Of a DNA stretch of 15,203 nucleotides, positions 1 to 7,226 are shown one piece after another. This DNA comes from an uncultured Eubacteriales bacterium (GTDB lineage: Bacteria; Bacillota; Clostridia; Christensenellales; UBA1242). Position 1 is the first letter of the stretch, and each line of letters begins with the position of its first letter. A model generated the notes under the pieces. It saw nothing but the letters and a program-made list of their open reading frames with translations, had not been told where the DNA came from and did not search any database. Where the stretch lies: positions 24,378 through 39,580 of the forward strand of contig CARXKP010000007.1 in assembly GCA_949096025.1 (NCBI GenBank). The letters are read 5' to 3'. The position numbers and the translations under genes were made by a program.

Positions 1-1
1 T

Positions 2-376
2 TTATATTTTTATAAACGATTGTATAATGAGATTTGCAAATTAGATAAAAAGTTTACATCTGATAATTATATATTAAACGAGTATAGAAGATTCTTTAAA
101 AATGTATTCCAAAAAAAAGACCCCGAATCTATATGGATTACTTTCCCAGAACATTATAGCGCAATATTCTTCAACGTTAGGGATAAACTAAATCTTATTG
201 AGTCAATTTATAACCATTTTGATCAAAATGCAAAAACTATAGAGAGCAAGTATAATTTTAGCATTATAAAATGGACATTTATAGTTGGTATGTTAACTTT
301 AATAACTACAATCCTTTTTGCTGAAAATTTTTACTTGTTAAAAGGATTATTGAAATTTATTACAAGTTTATTTTAA
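2..376 (+). CDS. 3' end of an unidentified membrane-anchored protein (partial at window edge)
   Basis: The reading frame is open right up to the left edge, so this is the C-terminal part of a longer protein. A TTG at 20 could serve as a start, but nothing ribosome-binding-like precedes it and the frame continues upstream. About 124 residues are visible. The first two thirds are polar and rich in aromatic residues. They are followed by a hydrophobic segment of about 20 residues (roughly 263-322) starting at IIKWTFIVGM, then a short hydrophobic tail that ends at the stop. This suggests a cytoplasmic domain anchored by a C-terminal hairpin or single membrane helix. The layout loosely recalls CorA-like C termini, but I see no GMN signature and do not assign a family. 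A terminator follows directly after the stop. Confidence 0.55.
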   Translation, partial: LYFYKRLYNEICKLDKKFTSDNYILNEYRRFFKNVFQKKDPESIWITFPEHYSAIFFNVRDKLNLIESIYNHFDQNAKTIESKYNFSIIKWTFIVGMLTLITTILFAENFYLLKGLLKFITSLF

Positions 377-405
377 AAAGACATCTCTTCTGAGATGTCT
401 TTTTC
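376..405. terminator. Bidirectional Rho-independent terminator
   Basis: A hairpin with arms AGACATCTC (379-387) and GAGATGTCT (392-400) and a TTCT loop is flanked by A's on the left and T's on the right. It can therefore end both the plus-strand gene that stops at 376 and the minus-strand tRNA that ends at 413. Confidence 0.85.
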
Positions 406-412
406 TATAAAT

Positions 413-489
413 TGGTGAGAGTAAGAAGATTCGAACTTCCGACCTGTCGCTTAGGAGGCGACCGCTCTATCCAGCTGAGCTATACCCTC
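413..489 (-). tRNA. tRNA-Arg (anticodon CCT)
   Basis: The minus strand folds into a complete 77-nt cloverleaf. The acceptor stem is GAGGGTA/TACTCTC (one G-U pair), the D stem GCTC/GAGC, and the anticodon stem GTCGC/GCGAC with loop CTCCTAA. The T arm has loop TTCGAAT. The discriminator is A and the CCA end is encoded. The anticodon CCT reads AGG arginine codons. Its 3' end faces the terminator at 376-405. I found no clear promoter just upstream, so transcription may begin inside the gene-free stretch to the right. Confidence 0.97.
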
Positions 490-937
490 ATATTATTTGA
501 AGTTTTGTCTGGGTGCTTGCACACAAGCAAAACTGAGATTAATATATCTTGATATATATATGGGTGTTTTATTGAGTTTCGAAAGGCTTGGGTACTATTT
601 GGGTGTAATTTGGGTTTTGATTGTTGGTGCAAGTGGGTTAAAATGCCGTGTTTTAGGGCGGTTTAGCGATTTTTATTTCGTTCAAGTCGGTACTTAGGAG
701 GGGTTTGTAATATCCACTTTACTATGGGAACATACAATTTTAGTAAGAATCAAAGTTATATGAAGAATTGGTATGAAGATTTTATTTTTCAGCCAAATTT
801 TTGTTCTTAACTCTAAAATTTATTTTAACAAATATAAAATAATTTTACAACCTTTTTAACTAAATTTTATTCTTTATTTCAAGTTAATTTTTGGTCATAG
901 ATATAATAACCAAATTCTATTATTAAAAATAAAGGTA
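490..937. other. Gene-free stretch with a G-run cluster
   Basis: No convincing gene is present. From 500 to 705 the plus strand is G-rich against an AT-rich background, with eight GGG or longer runs (511, 562, 590, 601, 612, 634, 656, 700). A foldable element lies at 501-534: TGCTTG/CAAGCA around a CACA loop, closed by AGTTT/AAACT with an 8-nt bulge. A palindrome ATATATC-TT-GATATAT sits at 542-557. A 66-codon frame at 497-697 opens with TTG and has no ribosome-binding site. A 28-codon ATG frame at 724-810 lies 20 bp from the nearest AGGAGG. From 730 on the sequence is simply AT-rich, with an inverted repeat TTTGGT-N13-ACCAAA (890-914) just upstream of the next promoter. Confidence 0.6.
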
Positions 938-966
938 TTGACACTAATTTTATTTTATGATAAAAT
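938..966 (+). promoter_or_regulatory. Sigma-A promoter of the six-repeat protein gene
   Basis: The -35 box is TTGACA (938-943), the spacer 17 bp, and the -10 box TAAAAT (961-966). The predicted start near 973 falls on the AGGAGG ribosome-binding site (973-978), so the 5' leader would be only about 15 nt. Confidence 0.8.
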
Positions 967-987
967 AATTGCAGGAGGAAATTTTGT

Positions 988-3648
988 ATGGCAAAATCAA
1001 TAGTAACAAGAGAAAGATTGGGTAGATATACTCACCGTGTAATTACAAAAAATGGTAAAGAAACTCACTATCTCTATGATAATTTAAAAGGAAAAAGTGG
1101 TGATACTCTTGGTAATGGTATTGACGGTGCAAGTTTTAGAAGAGATGTAAATCCTTTTGCTCAACTTATTTTTGCTGATGTAGCTAATATGTCTAATAAA
1201 GGCAGACGAAATTTAGTTGATCTTGAACAAGAGCTTTTTACTCTTGATGTAATTAGTGATATAATTAAACTTGTAAATGAATCAGATCCTAAAGGTCAAA
1301 GCAAAGAAGCACAAACTTATATTGAAACTGTAATGGAAAAGAACCCTAGAACTGCTGAAATCCTTCCACCACCAATAGATAATCCACAAATTGATGATGA
1401 AGAAAGCATTGAAGAAGATGAAGAAGCAGAAGATGATGGATTTGATGATCCTGTAGAAGAAATTGAACTTAACAAAATTGCTGATTATACACTCAAAGCA
1501 GTTTATGACTTAGAGGCAGATAATACAAGATATTTGCTTATTGATGATAAAACAAACACTACTGTTGGTGAAGGAGTTCTTGATAACGGTATTTCTACTG
1601 CTACTATTGCAGATGTAATATTCGCCGCAACAAATCCTACTGTAGCAAACTCAGTAGAAACATTCTATGCTCTCAGACCAGAGTTATTTACTGAAGAAGT
1701 TATGGGAGATTTACTTAGAATTGTTCACGATAATATGAATCACGCTGACGCTAACACTGAAGGTTATATCTCTGCAATAAAAGCAAAGAATCCTGAAGTA
1801 GCAAAGATTTTTGGTGAAATTGAACAACCTGCTCCAGAAGTAGAAGATAGTAATCAAGAAGACGAAAGAGAAGAAGAAAATAAAGAAAATATTACTGATA
1901 ATGAAGTTCTTGCAGGATATGCACACAGAATTGTTGAAAAAGACGGAGTTACAATCCACTACTTATATGACACTATTAATGATAAAATAATTGGCGAAGG
2001 CATTGATGATCAAAGTTTTCCAACAGATGTACACCCTATCGCAGCACTTCTTTCACACGATGTTGCAACTATGGATAATGCTGGAAGACGTGCTCTTCAA
2101 AATCTTAGACCAGAACTTTTCAATGAAGAAATTTGCCAACATTTAATTAATAATGCTCAAAGACTGTTTGCAACAGTAGAACCAACTGCAGAAAATACAA
2201 AGACTTATGACGACTATCTTGGTCTCATTGCTGACAGATATGACTTATATCTAAAAGCTAACGAAAATGAAGATGAAAGTGAAAGTGAAAATGACGAGGA
2301 AGTTGCACCTATTGTAGATGAAGAAGAAAATGATGACAATGGTGAGGAAGAAGAACTTGAAGAGGAAGAAGAACTTGAACCTGGAGTAAATGATACTGAA
2401 ATTCTTGCAGGATATGCACATAGAATAGTTGAAAAAGACGGGCACAAAACTCATTATTTATATGACAGCATAAATAAAGCTGTTATTGGTAATGGTATTG
2501 ATGACCAAAGTTTCAATAACGAAAACAATGGTTTTGCAGAACTTATTTTTAGTGCTCTTGGTGGAACAAGTGATTCTGCATTAGGAAAAATTGAACAACT
2601 AAGAAATGAAGTTTTTACAGATGAAGTAACTAGAGCTTTAATTTCTAGAAACTTAGAGTTAACATTGAAAACTGAACCTACTAAAGAATCAGTTGAAAGA
2701 CTTTCACTCTATACAAAAGCTGTTTCAAAGAAATTTACAGATAACCCTGAAAAACAACTTATTCCTAAACCTATAGAAGAAAAAGCTAGTTCAAATTCAA
2801 ATTCTGTAGAAAAAGATGCAACAGTTGAAGGAAAAGAGGCTCTAGGCAGATATGTACACAGAATAGTTACAAAAGATGGAGTAGCAAAACACTATCTATT
2901 CGACACTAAGACAAATAATTATCTTGGAAATGGTGTAGAAGAGAAGAATTTTAATGAAACAGCAAATCCATTCGCTGAACTTCTATTCAAAGATGTTGCA
3001 AGAATGAGTAAGAATGGAAAATATAATGCAGAAGTTCTTGGTAAAGAATTGTTTACACCTGAAGTTGTCGCTGAAATGATTAAGAATGCAGAAGCATCAG
3101 GCAGAAAACAAGAAGAAATTGATGAATATACTAAACTTCTTACTGATAGAAGAGATGGCGTAACAAGACCGCCTGTTACTCCTCCAAAAGATGATAAAAA
3201 ACTTAAAGAAGGAACACACGTACTTGATACAGTTGGTAGCTATTCACATATAGTAGTCGTAAAAGATGGTGTTACAATTCATTATCTTCACGACGATAAA
3301 GAAAATAAGACTCTTGGTAATGGTATTGACGATGCAAGTTTCAATAAAGAAGAAAATCCATTTGCTGTACTACTTACAAATGATGTTGCGTTAGTTAGCC
3401 CTAAGGGCATTACAAAAATGAATGAACTTAGAAATGATTTATTTGAAGCAGAAGTAACTCACGGACTTATCAAAATGTCAACTGATATGATGCTTCTTAA
3501 ACGCCCTCCATTATCTAAAAATGCAGATATGGCAGCAGCTTATAATATGGCAGCAGCAGAAAAATATGATGCTCTTGTAAAAGAAAAATCTACTCATACT
3601 GAAGAAGAACATAACACTGAAGAAGATGATGAAAATGCTGCTGAATAA
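988..3648 (+). CDS. Acidic protein with six tandem copies of an unrecognised ~100-residue domain
   Basis: I do not recognise this 886-residue protein. Its ATG follows AGGAGG by 9 nt. Six related domains begin near residues 8, 161, 305, 470, 616 and 746. The consensus opens with L-G-x-Y-x-H-R-[IV]-V-x-K-[DN]-G, then H-Y-L-[YF]-D and [GN]-x-G-[IV]-[DE]-x-x-S-F. A second half reads roughly NPFAxLLFxDVAxMSxxGR, then LxxELFTxEV and a helix. Domain 2 has lost the H-R and H-Y pairs. Linkers 1-3 (136-160, 277-304, 426-464) are runs of Glu/Asp; linker 4 (585-615) is Ser/Asn-rich, linker 5 (721-744) Pro/Lys-rich, and the tail (866-886) acidic again. There is no signal peptide, membrane segment or tryptophan, and only one cysteine, so a soluble cytoplasmic protein is likely. 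Promoter and terminator make it a single-gene unit. It may be a multivalent binding scaffold, but that is a guess. Confidence 0.93.
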   Translation: MAKSIVTRERLGRYTHRVITKNGKETHYLYDNLKGKSGDTLGNGIDGASFRRDVNPFAQLIFADVANMSNKGRRNLVDLEQELFTLDVISDIIKLVNESDPKGQSKEAQTYIETVMEKNPRTAEILPPPIDNPQIDDEESIEEDEEAEDDGFDDPVEEIELNKIADYTLKAVYDLEADNTRYLLIDDKTNTTVGEGVLDNGISTATIADVIFAATNPTVANSVETFYALRPELFTEEVMGDLLRIVHDNMNHADANTEGYISAIKAKNPEVAKIFGEIEQPAPEVEDSNQEDEREEENKENITDNEVLAGYAHRIVEKDGVTIHYLYDTINDKIIGEGIDDQSFPTDVHPIAALLSHDVATMDNAGRRALQNLRPELFNEEICQHLINNAQRLFATVEPTAENTKTYDDYLGLIADRYDLYLKANENEDESESENDEEVAPIVDEEENDDNGEEEELEEEEELEPGVNDTEILAGYAHRIVEKDGHKTHYLYDSINKAVIGNGIDDQSFNNENNGFAELIFSALGGTSDSALGKIEQLRNEVFTDEVTRALISRNLELTLKTEPTKESVERLSLYTKAVSKKFTDNPEKQLIPKPIEEKASSNSNSVEKDATVEGKEALGRYVHRIVTKDGVAKHYLFDTKTNNYLGNGVEEKNFNETANPFAELLFKDVARMSKNGKYNAEVLGKELFTPEVVAEMIKNAEASGRKQEEIDEYTKLLTDRRDGVTRPPVTPPKDDKKLKEGTHVLDTVGSYSHIVVVKDGVTIHYLHDDKENKTLGNGIDDASFNKEENPFAVLLTNDVALVSPKGITKMNELRNDLFEAEVTHGLIKMSTDMMLLKRPPLSKNADMAAAYNMAAAEKYDALVKEKSTHTEEEHNTEEDDENAAE
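1903..1946 (+). repeat. Direct DNA repeat, copy 1 (start of domain 3)
   Basis: These 44 bp encode the opening motif of domain 3 (LAGYAHRIVEKDG). They match 2398-2441 at 41 of 44 positions, far closer than any other pair of domains, which points to a recent duplication or gene conversion. Confidence 0.85.
2398..2441 (+). repeat. Direct DNA repeat, copy 2 (start of domain 4)
   Basis: This is the partner of 1903-1946, in frame and 495 bp downstream. It differs at three bases and changes one residue (Val to Ile at the start of the motif). Confidence 0.85.
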
Positions 3649-3653
3649 AAATT

Positions 3654-3684
3654 AAAAAATCACCAGAAAATCTGGTGATTTTTT
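3654..3684 (+). terminator. Rho-independent terminator of the six-repeat gene
   Basis: The stem is ATCACCAGA/TCTGGTGAT (3659-3667 and 3671-3679) around an AAA loop, followed by six T's and preceded by A's. It starts six bases after the stop codon. Confidence 0.9.
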
Positions 3685-3741
3685 ATATCAACTCATAAAA
3701 TCAGTGTTTTTGTATAAATTTTCACCTTTCTACCCTCTTTA

Positions 3742-3769
3742 TTTACAAATATTTTAACATTTTTATATT
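3742..3769 (+). promoter_or_regulatory. Probable promoter of the flavoprotein pair
   Basis: TTTACA (3742-3747), a 16-bp spacer and TATATT (3764-3769) predict a start near 3776 and a leader of about 34 nt. A second possibility is TATTAT at 3798-3803, only 6 nt before the ATG, which would give a leaderless message; it lacks a good -35 box. Confidence 0.45.
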
Positions 3770-3809
3770 TTTAATTTTAATTCAGGCAAAATTATGTTAT
3801 TATTATTTT

Positions 3810-4967
3810 ATGAAAGAATATAATGTTATAATTATTGGTAGTGGTGCATCTGGATGTATATGTGCCATAGAAGACGCAAAAAAAGGTAAAAACATACTTC
3901 TAATAGACAAACAATCTACTGCAGGAAAAAAATTAATGGTAACTGGAAATGGAAGATGTAATATTACAAACACCAAAATTTTTCCTTCCATAAATTTTTA
4001 TAATCAGAACATTGATAAATACTTTTCCGTTTTTTCTTCAAATGATGCTATTTCATATTTTAAAAATATGGGACTTATTTGTTATGCTGATGATGAGGGA
4101 AGAGTCTATCCTATTTCTAATAGCGCAAAAAGCGCTGTAGATATTATAAACAACACATTATCCAAATACAGCAATATTACATTATCTCTGAATAACACTT
4201 TTGAAAACGTTGAATATAGAAACAAATGCTATTATGTAAAAACAAGTTCTGGAGAATTTTCATCAAAACAATTAGTTATCGCGACAGGTGGTAATACGGC
4301 TCAACAAATTACATCTAAATTTAATATAACAACAAAACCCTTTACGGAAAGTTTAGTAGCCCTTAAAACTAATACTACTAAAAATCTAGAAGGTATCCGA
4401 TTATCCCCTGTTAACATTAGAATAAAAACTAGCCCAGTTTATGATAAAGGTGAGATTCTTTTTAAAGACAGTGGAATTAGCGGAATAGTCGCGTTCAATA
4501 TTTCTTCATATTTTTCTAGAAAAAATGATTTTAATGGAGAACTTATTATAGACCTATTACCTAATTATTCGGAAGAGGAACTTATTGCATTGATTAAAGA
4601 TAGAAAAAAATTAAATCTTTCAATCAATAAAATGTTTGATGGAATATTTGTACCAGCAGTTGCCTATGAAATTTTAAATAAATGCAAAATTGATGAAAAT
4701 AGAAATACAACACAATTAAAAACAGAAGAAATAAAACAACTGGTAAAAATGATTAAGAGTTTTACTTTTAAAGTTAAATCTCATTACAATAACAATCAAA
4801 TTTTTAGTGGCGGAGTTTTGCTTACCGAACTTACAGAAAATTTAGAAAGCAAAAAACAAAAGGATTTATTTTTTTGCGGAGAAGTATGCGATGTAGATGG
4901 CATATGTGGCGGATATAATCTTCAATGGGCTTGGACAAGCGGTTATATTGTGGGAGTTTCATTATGA
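3810..4967 (+). CDS. HI0933/BaiN-family FAD-binding oxidoreductase
   Basis: This 385-residue flavoprotein has the hallmarks of the HI0933 family (also called BaiN/RdsA-like or aminoacetone oxidase-like). The dinucleotide-binding GSGASG is at 10-15, with Asp33 at the end of the second strand. The family signature VTGNGRCNITN is at 44-54. The C-terminal GEVCDVDGICGGYNLQWAW (357-375) completes the FAD site. Members are about 390-420 residues long, so it is full length. The substrate is unknown for most members; BaiN homologues have been linked to bile-acid reduction, but function should not be transferred from sequence alone. No Shine-Dalgarno sequence precedes the ATG, unlike its neighbours, and a 9-codon frame (3794-3823) overlaps the start. 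Its TGA overlaps the ATG of the next flavoprotein gene, so the two are almost certainly cotranscribed. Confidence 0.93.
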   Translation: MKEYNVIIIGSGASGCICAIEDAKKGKNILLIDKQSTAGKKLMVTGNGRCNITNTKIFPSINFYNQNIDKYFSVFSSNDAISYFKNMGLICYADDEGRVYPISNSAKSAVDIINNTLSKYSNITLSLNNTFENVEYRNKCYYVKTSSGEFSSKQLVIATGGNTAQQITSKFNITTKPFTESLVALKTNTTKNLEGIRLSPVNIRIKTSPVYDKGEILFKDSGISGIVAFNISSYFSRKNDFNGELIIDLLPNYSEEELIALIKDRKKLNLSINKMFDGIFVPAVAYEILNKCKIDENRNTTQLKTEEIKQLVKMIKSFTFKVKSHYNNNQIFSGGVLLTELTENLESKKQKDLFFCGEVCDVDGICGGYNLQWAWTSGYIVGVSL

Positions 4968-6538
4968 TAAAAATTGATGGTGTAAATTTATCTGTCGGAT
5001 ATACGGAAGATGAAATTAAAGAAAAATGTGCCAAAAGACTCAAAATTTCATCAAAAAGCATCGTTTTTTATGAAATTATTAAATTATCGCTTGACGCAAG
5101 GAGAAAAAACGATATTAAGTATAATGCTAATATTGCCCTTTCACTTAATGAAAAACTTGAAGATAAATATAAAAGTTTAAAATATGAAATTGACAAAAGA
5201 GGTCTTGAGTATTCCCCCAAAAAAACAAATTTTTCACCTATTGTTGTTGGATTTGGACCTAGTGGGATTTTTGCTGGACTTACCCTTGCACGAATGGGAC
5301 TTAAACCTATAATAATTGAACAAGGGAAATGTGTTGAAGAGCGCCAAAAAGACGTTGAAGAATTTTGGAATAAAGGAAAACTTAATAAATATAGCAATGT
5401 TCAATTTGGTGAAGGCGGGGCAGGCACATTTAGTGACGGAAAACTAAATAGTAATATTAGTAATACCTATACTAAAAAAGTAATAAATGAACTATATAAC
5501 TTTGGTGCTCCAAAGGAAATCACTTATCTTTCTAAACCGCATATTGGCAGTGACAATTTAAGAAAGATTGTCAAAAATATTAGACAAGAAATAATTAATT
5601 TAGGTGGAAATGTATTTTTTTCGCATAAAATGATAGATATTTCAATAAAAAACGATAAATTAACTGGAATAACTATTAAAAATCTTTTAAATGATAGCGA
5701 AGAATATTTACAGACAAATCACCTTTTACTTTGCCTAGGACATAGTGCAAGAGATTCTTTTGAAATGTTATACAGTAAAAATTTAAACATTAAGCAAAAG
5801 CCTTTTGCTATGGGCGTAAGAATTGAACAATCACAAAATGAAATTAATGATGGACAATATGGCAAAGATTATGATAAAAGACTTCCCCCTGCAGATTATA
5901 AACTGGTTGTTCATCTCCCAAATGGAAGAAATGTTTTTACATTTTGTATGTGTCCTGGAGGATATGTTGTCGCATCCTCCTCTAACGATGAGGAGATAGT
6001 AACAAATGGTATGAGTAACTTTGCTAGAAATGGCGATAATGCAAACTCTGCTTTACTTGTAAATGTAACGCCTGAGGACTTTGGGTCTAATCACCCTCTT
6101 GCAGGAATTTATTATCAGGCAAAATATGAAAAACTTGCCTACAAAATTGGAGGCGGGAACTTTGTTGCTCCTGCACAAAAAGTATGTTCTTTTTTAGGAA
6201 ATTCTAGTACCGATAACGGAATAGAAACAACATACCGTCCAAGCATTAAATTGACTGATATTTCTAAATGCTTACCAGATTATATTACAAAAAGTTTAAA
6301 AGAGGCACTGCCTCTACTTAATAACAAACTGAGCGGATTTGCAAAAGACAACAATCTCTTAATTGCCATTGAATCAAGGAGCAGTTGTCCACTAACTATT
6401 GTTAGAGATGAAAATTATGAAAGTAACATTAAAGGAATTTATCCAATCGGAGAAGGTGCAGGATATGCAGGCGGAATAATAACCAGTGCTCAAGACGGAG
6501 TTAAAGTAGCAGAAATGATTTATAATAAACTAGATTAA
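4964..6538 (+). CDS. COG2509-like FAD-dependent dehydrogenase (uncharacterised family)
   Basis: This 524-residue protein belongs to the uncharacterised FAD-dependent dehydrogenases (COG2509). A short N-terminal domain (about 1-75), with the typical KLKI and LDARRKNDI stretches, precedes the FAD-binding GFGPSG at 96-101. The family motif GEGGAGTFSDGKLNS follows downstream. The C-terminal PIGEGAGYAGGIITSAQDG completes the flavin site. I place the start at 4964, not at the in-frame ATG at 4925. GGGAG (4952-4956) lies 7 nt before 4964, the resulting ATGA overlap with the upstream gene is the usual coupling arrangement, and the extra 13 residues do not fit the family. The natural substrate is unknown. 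Coupling to a second flavoprotein suggests the two act in one redox process. A terminator follows at 6575. Confidence 0.93.
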   Translation: MIKIDGVNLSVGYTEDEIKEKCAKRLKISSKSIVFYEIIKLSLDARRKNDIKYNANIALSLNEKLEDKYKSLKYEIDKRGLEYSPKKTNFSPIVVGFGPSGIFAGLTLARMGLKPIIIEQGKCVEERQKDVEEFWNKGKLNKYSNVQFGEGGAGTFSDGKLNSNISNTYTKKVINELYNFGAPKEITYLSKPHIGSDNLRKIVKNIRQEIINLGGNVFFSHKMIDISIKNDKLTGITIKNLLNDSEEYLQTNHLLLCLGHSARDSFEMLYSKNLNIKQKPFAMGVRIEQSQNEINDGQYGKDYDKRLPPADYKLVVHLPNGRNVFTFCMCPGGYVVASSSNDEEIVTNGMSNFARNGDNANSALLVNVTPEDFGSNHPLAGIYYQAKYEKLAYKIGGGNFVAPAQKVCSFLGNSSTDNGIETTYRPSIKLTDISKCLPDYITKSLKEALPLLNNKLSGFAKDNNLLIAIESRSSCPLTIVRDENYESNIKGIYPIGEGAGYAGGIITSAQDGVKVAEMIYNKLD

Positions 6539-6574
6539 TTTCAGATAATTTATATTTTTTACATTAAAAAACGC

Positions 6575-6604
6575 AAAAAAAGTGGGCAAAAACCCACTTT
6601 TTTT
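6575..6604. terminator. Bidirectional terminator between convergent genes
   Basis: The stem AGTGGG/CCCACT (6581-6586 and 6593-6598) is flanked by an A tract on the left and a T tract on the right. It serves both the flavoprotein operon (+, stop 6538) and the acidic gene (-, stop 6614). Confidence 0.9.
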
Positions 6605-6613
6605 GAATTTCAA

Positions 6614-7156
6614 TTAATTTAAATCTTTATCATCCTCATCATCAATAGATCCAAAGAGTGCCGCCTTAAGTTGATTTTCAAGTGTTGCTTGAGCAATTTC
6701 TTCTTGAACCATATCTTCAAGTTCGTCACGATCAATTCCTAAACTACCTGAAAGATCATCAAGAACAGACTTCAAAACATCTTCTTCTGAGATTTCTTCT
6801 TGAATATCATCTTCAAAATCCTTTTCGAGTTCCTTTGCTCTTTCTTTACCCTTTAACGCAGATTCAAGTGTAACTCTTAAAAAATCTGATTCATCAAAAT
6901 CGTCTTCAATCTCATCCTCTTCAACTTTCTTTAATACACCAACCATTCCTTTAGTGGTTTCAGCTAAAACGAGGAGTTGTTCTCTTCCTTCCTTATCTTT
7001 TGCTGCTGATTTTAAAATTGCTTCATTAGTAAGAAATAATTTAATCATTTGAATATTTTCATCGTCTTCATCATAGAAATCTGCCATTTTTTCTAGTTCT
7101 TTTAAGACTTCTTCAAGTTCTTCTTTTGTTTTATTTAAAAATTCACTTTTTTTCAT
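6614..7156 (-). CDS. Acidic, mostly helical protein of unknown function
   Basis: I do not recognise this 180-residue protein. It has 57 acidic and 24 basic residues, no cysteine, no signal peptide and no membrane segment. The pattern of Leu/Ile and charged residues suggests long amphipathic helices, for example residues 5-25 and 100-165. Acidic clusters lie at 25-32, 79-91 and 171-178. The start is well supported: AAGGGG lies 6 nt before the ATG and a near-consensus promoter lies just upstream. The gene follows phosphoketolase by 70 bp with no terminator between, so it may also be read through from that operon. The perfect inverted repeat across its promoter suggests specific regulation. No link to a known family was found; the composition resembles small acidic cytosolic adaptor or chaperone-like proteins, but that is only an impression. 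Confidence 0.85.
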   Translation of the reverse strand: MKKSEFLNKTKEELEEVLKELEKMADFYDEDDENIQMIKLFLTNEAILKSAAKDKEGREQLLVLAETTKGMVGVLKKVEEDEIEDDFDESDFLRVTLESALKGKERAKELEKDFEDDIQEEISEEDVLKSVLDDLSGSLGIDRDELEDMVQEEIAQATLENQLKAALFGSIDDEDDKDLN

Positions 7157-7168
7157 TTTTATCCCCTT

Positions 7169-7203
7169 TTACTCTATTTATTATATCATATTCTATAGAG
7201 TAA
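7169..7203. promoter_or_regulatory. Perfect 9-bp inverted repeat spanning the promoter (operator candidate)
   Basis: TTACTCTAT (7169-7177) and ATAGAGTAA (7195-7203) are exact reverse complements separated by 17 bp. One arm covers the predicted start site and the other the promoter spacer, with the -10 box in the loop. That placement is what a repressor site would look like. No candidate regulator gene is nearby. Confidence 0.45.
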
Positions 7204-7208
7204 GTCAA
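7180..7208 (-). promoter_or_regulatory. Sigma-A promoter of the acidic-protein gene
   Basis: On the minus strand the -35 box is TTGACT (7208-7203), the spacer 17 bp, and the -10 box a perfect TATAAT (7185-7180). The predicted start is near 7173, giving a leader of about 17 nt with AAGGGG inside it. Confidence 0.85.
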
Positions 7209-7226
7209 TAGCGGTTTTAAAAGAAC

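Noticed and set aside
497..697. 66-codon plus-strand frame with hydrophobic product
   Set aside because: TTG start with no ribosome-binding site; the hydrophobicity follows from T- and G-rich sequence, and the internal ATG at 560 also lacks a site.
724..810. 28-codon ATG frame downstream of AGGAGGGG
   Set aside because: The ribosome-binding-like sequence is 20 bp away, too far, and the product has no recognisable features.
2214..2454. Two minus-strand frames, one a poly-serine product
   Set aside because: They mirror the GAA/GAG-rich acidic linker of the six-repeat gene and have no start signals.
4925..4963. N-terminal extension of the COG2509-like protein from the ATG at 4925
   Set aside because: The ATG at 4964 has a good GGGAG site and forms an ATGA overlap; the 13 extra residues do not fit the family.
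3810..4967. Bile-acid reductase (baiN) call
   Set aside because: HI0933-family homology alone does not support this substrate and no other bai genes are in the window.
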